64,000 bases of DNA from Streptomyces sp. NBC_00775 (GTDB lineage: Bacteria > Actinomycetota > Actinomycetes > Streptomycetales > Streptomycetaceae), in NCBI RefSeq assembly GCF_036347135.1, contig NZ_CP108938.1, forward strand, positions 10,788,001-10,852,000. The letters run 5' to 3'. Shown one piece after another: positions 62,581-64,000 of this stretch; positions within the stretch are counted from its first letter, which is position 1; each line of letters opens with the position of its first letter. The notes below the pieces were generated by a model. It searched no databases and was not told the origin of the DNA. It was given only the letters and a program-made list of their open reading frames with translations. The position numbers were made by a program, and so were the translations under genes.

Positions 62581-63137
62581 GAGTGAAGGTCCGGTGATGT
62601 CGTGGGGAGATTCCTGGAGCACGCTGGGGTCCGGTCGCTGATTTCGGATGGATCGAGGCGGATCCCAGATTGGGCGTCGGCGCGGAGCGCAGCCTTCTCG
62701 CGTGTCGGCACAGTCGAAGAAGCCGCGTCCAAAGCGGCCTGATCCGTCGTGAACATCAGGCAGGGGTGCACTACGGTGGAATAGTCGCGCCGACGAGGGT
62801 GGATACGCTGGCGCCACTTTGACGTCGGTGCTGGCGGAGGGCGCCGCGAACCGATGAGAACCAGCTGGGTCGGGCGTGCCTCGGCGGGCGCCAGGTTGCG
62901 AATGTCGCAGACCCGAGGTCAACGTACCTGGCGGTCAAAGGGCCGTGGGCTGGGGCGTGTAGGGACGTTCAGAACGTCTCGGCAGCGTGGCGTCGGACAG
63001 TACCGGGCCCTGTCGGGTGTCATGGCGGGGTGAGGAGCAACTCCGGCAACGGACGACTGAGGCGGATTGCACATCGACGGATCGACAGGCAAGGGCAGCG
63101 CAGTAGCCGCGGCTCTGGTCGGCGCGGCGACGGCGGC

Positions 63138-64000
63138 ATGGGCCAGGTGCAGCGGCTGAGCTTGTTGGCGGCAGCTTTGCCGGGCTTGACTGCACTGGTC
63201 GCGCTGCTGTTCACATGGATGTCGGTCGGGCAGACGCGGTCTGAGCTGCGGATCGCTGAGCAGGGCCAGATCACCAACCGCTTCAATGCCGCGATCAACA
63301 ATCTCGGCTCGGGCTCCGAGGATGTGCGCCTGGGTGGGATTCACGCCCTGCAGCGCATCATGCAGGACTCCCCACGCGACCAGCCCACGATCGTCTCGGT
63401 GCTGTCGGCGTACGCACGCCGGCATGCCCGGGTGCCGGCCAGTGGCTTCGTCAAGGAGCAAGAAGACATTGCGGAGAGTCTGGAATCCCCGGTCAGGCCG
63501 GCCACTGATGTAGAGGCCGTTCTGAGTGTGCTGGCCGATCGATCGGCCGACCATGACGAGCGGGCCAGGCTGGACCTCAGGCGCACGGATCTCCGCGGAG
63601 CCGAGGTGATTGCACGGGTCGAAACACCCAAGAGCGGTGCACCGTTCCGTGCTGCTAGCTTCAACGAAGCGGATCTCCGGCACTCGACGTTCGACGGCGT
63701 AGACCTGCGCAATGTCGGCTTCTTCCGTTCAAACCTGGCAGCAGCAAGGTTGGACGACGTGGACCTGTCCAGCGCCTCGATGGAGGGGGCGGACCTGACG
63801 CGCACAACGATCTGGCACGCCAATCTGACGAGGGCGGATCTCAACTACGCGAAACTTCATGAAGCCCAGCTGAACTGGGCCGTCAATCTCACCAAGGCGA
63901 CCCTCCTGACGGCGGATCTCACCGGTGCAAACCTGGAAGGCGCAAACCTGCGCAACGCCGCTCTCATTGGAGCGAATCTGAGGGACGCGTACCTCGCCAA
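63138..64000 (+). CDS. Membrane-anchored pentapeptide-repeat protein, partial
   Basis: The frame runs off the window. MGQVQRLSLLAAALPGLTAL VALLFTWMSVGQT is a membrane helix. A conserved block follows: AEQGQITNRFNAAINNLGSG, then DVRLGGIHALQRIMQDSPRD. From about residue 150 come pentapeptide repeats of the A(D/N)Lxx type (RTDLRGAEV; GADLTRTTIWHANLTRADLN; LTGANLEGANLRNAALIGAN), which form a right-handed quadrilateral beta-helix. Such proteins are common in streptomycetes; function unknown. There is no stop codon inside the window. Confidence 0.8.
   Translation, partial: MGQVQRLSLLAAALPGLTALVALLFTWMSVGQTRSELRIAEQGQITNRFNAAINNLGSGSEDVRLGGIHALQRIMQDSPRDQPTIVSVLSAYARRHARVPASGFVKEQEDIAESLESPVRPATDVEAVLSVLADRSADHDERARLDLRRTDLRGAEVIARVETPKSGAPFRAASFNEADLRHSTFDGVDLRNVGFFRSNLAAARLDDVDLSSASMEGADLTRTTIWHANLTRADLNYAKLHEAQLNWAVNLTKATLLTADLTGANLEGANLRNAALIGANLRDAYLA

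Noticed and set aside
1..64000. CRISPR array
   Set aside because: No series of regularly spaced identical repeats was seen; the direct repeats at 24.9 kb are two pairs only and no Cas-like protein occurs.
1..64000. Secondary-metabolite gene cluster
   Set aside because: No PKS, NRPS, terpene or RiPP core genes were found; isolated methyltransferases and reductases are not enough.

Overview
The window is high-GC DNA with actinobacterial codon use. The gene families point to Streptomyces or a close relative: small stress proteins typical of the genus, Streptomyces-type IS elements, a Tat-secreted levanase and a giant secreted GH35 beta-galactosidase. I see no rRNA, intact tRNA, ribosomal or central-replication genes. 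The window reads as an accessory region, such as a chromosome arm, that has been rearranged many times. Roughly a third is insertion sequences or their remnants, and many ordinary genes are truncated or frameshifted.

Layout: (i) 1-4.6 kb: tail of a SCO6745-like protein, a small conserved protein, and an ADP-ribosylglycohydrolase gene split by an IS200/IS605-type element (dead tnpA, intact tnpB). (ii) 4.8-9.0 kb: secreted GH35 beta-galactosidase. (iii) 9.5-17.3 kb: IS graveyard (IS4-like, IS3, IS5) that has broken a NucA/NucB nuclease, a helicase-associated domain protein, a DUF6328 protein and a HIT protein; an FKBP isomerase survives. (iv) 17.4-19.9 kb: small stress-type proteins (DUF6381-like, PRC-barrel, small membrane proteins, CsbD). 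(v) 20.9-23.5 kb: MarR, old-yellow-enzyme and quinone-reductase operon. (vi) 24.1-25.1 kb: damaged HigB/HigA pair and a tRNA 3'-half with flanking direct repeats that looks like an old integration site. (vii) 25.3-33.9 kb: broken TDT transporter, IS110 fragment, membrane protein, and a second IS200/IS605 element that carries inside it an IS630 element with a toxin-tail/immunity cassette; then a third TnpB element with a divergent ribbon-helix-helix gene and a symmetrical operator. (viii) 34.0-36.5 kb: LysR, IMPase-like and NADP-reductase-like genes. (ix) 39.3-47.3 kb: complete levan/fructan utilisation locus (secreted GH32, ABC transporter, intracellular GH32, LacI). (x) 47.4-53.3 kb: fragments (aldo/keto reductase, Tn3, CDF transporter, HNH nuclease, S1 protease) around a low-GC, phage-like 827-aa beta-helix protein. 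(xi) 53.3-58.3 kb: two-gene operon encoding an alpha/beta hydrolase and a 1387-aa caspase/STAND/WD40 protein, the best candidate for a novel conflict or cell-death system. (xii) 58.5-64 kb: broken phosphotransferase and methyltransferase, a gpsA-like gene, an RHH/Doc-like toxin-antitoxin pair, and the start of a membrane-anchored pentapeptide-repeat protein.

How the genes work together: the levan locus forms a full pathway, with extracellular hydrolysis, import, intracellular fructosidase and LacI control through CTAAC/GTTAG-type operators. The hydrolase/caspase pair overlaps by 11 nt and is presumably co-translated. Both closely related IS200/IS605 copies have lost the catalytic tyrosine of TnpA yet keep an intact RuvC-type TnpB. 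All function calls are from reading protein sequences; no searches were run.
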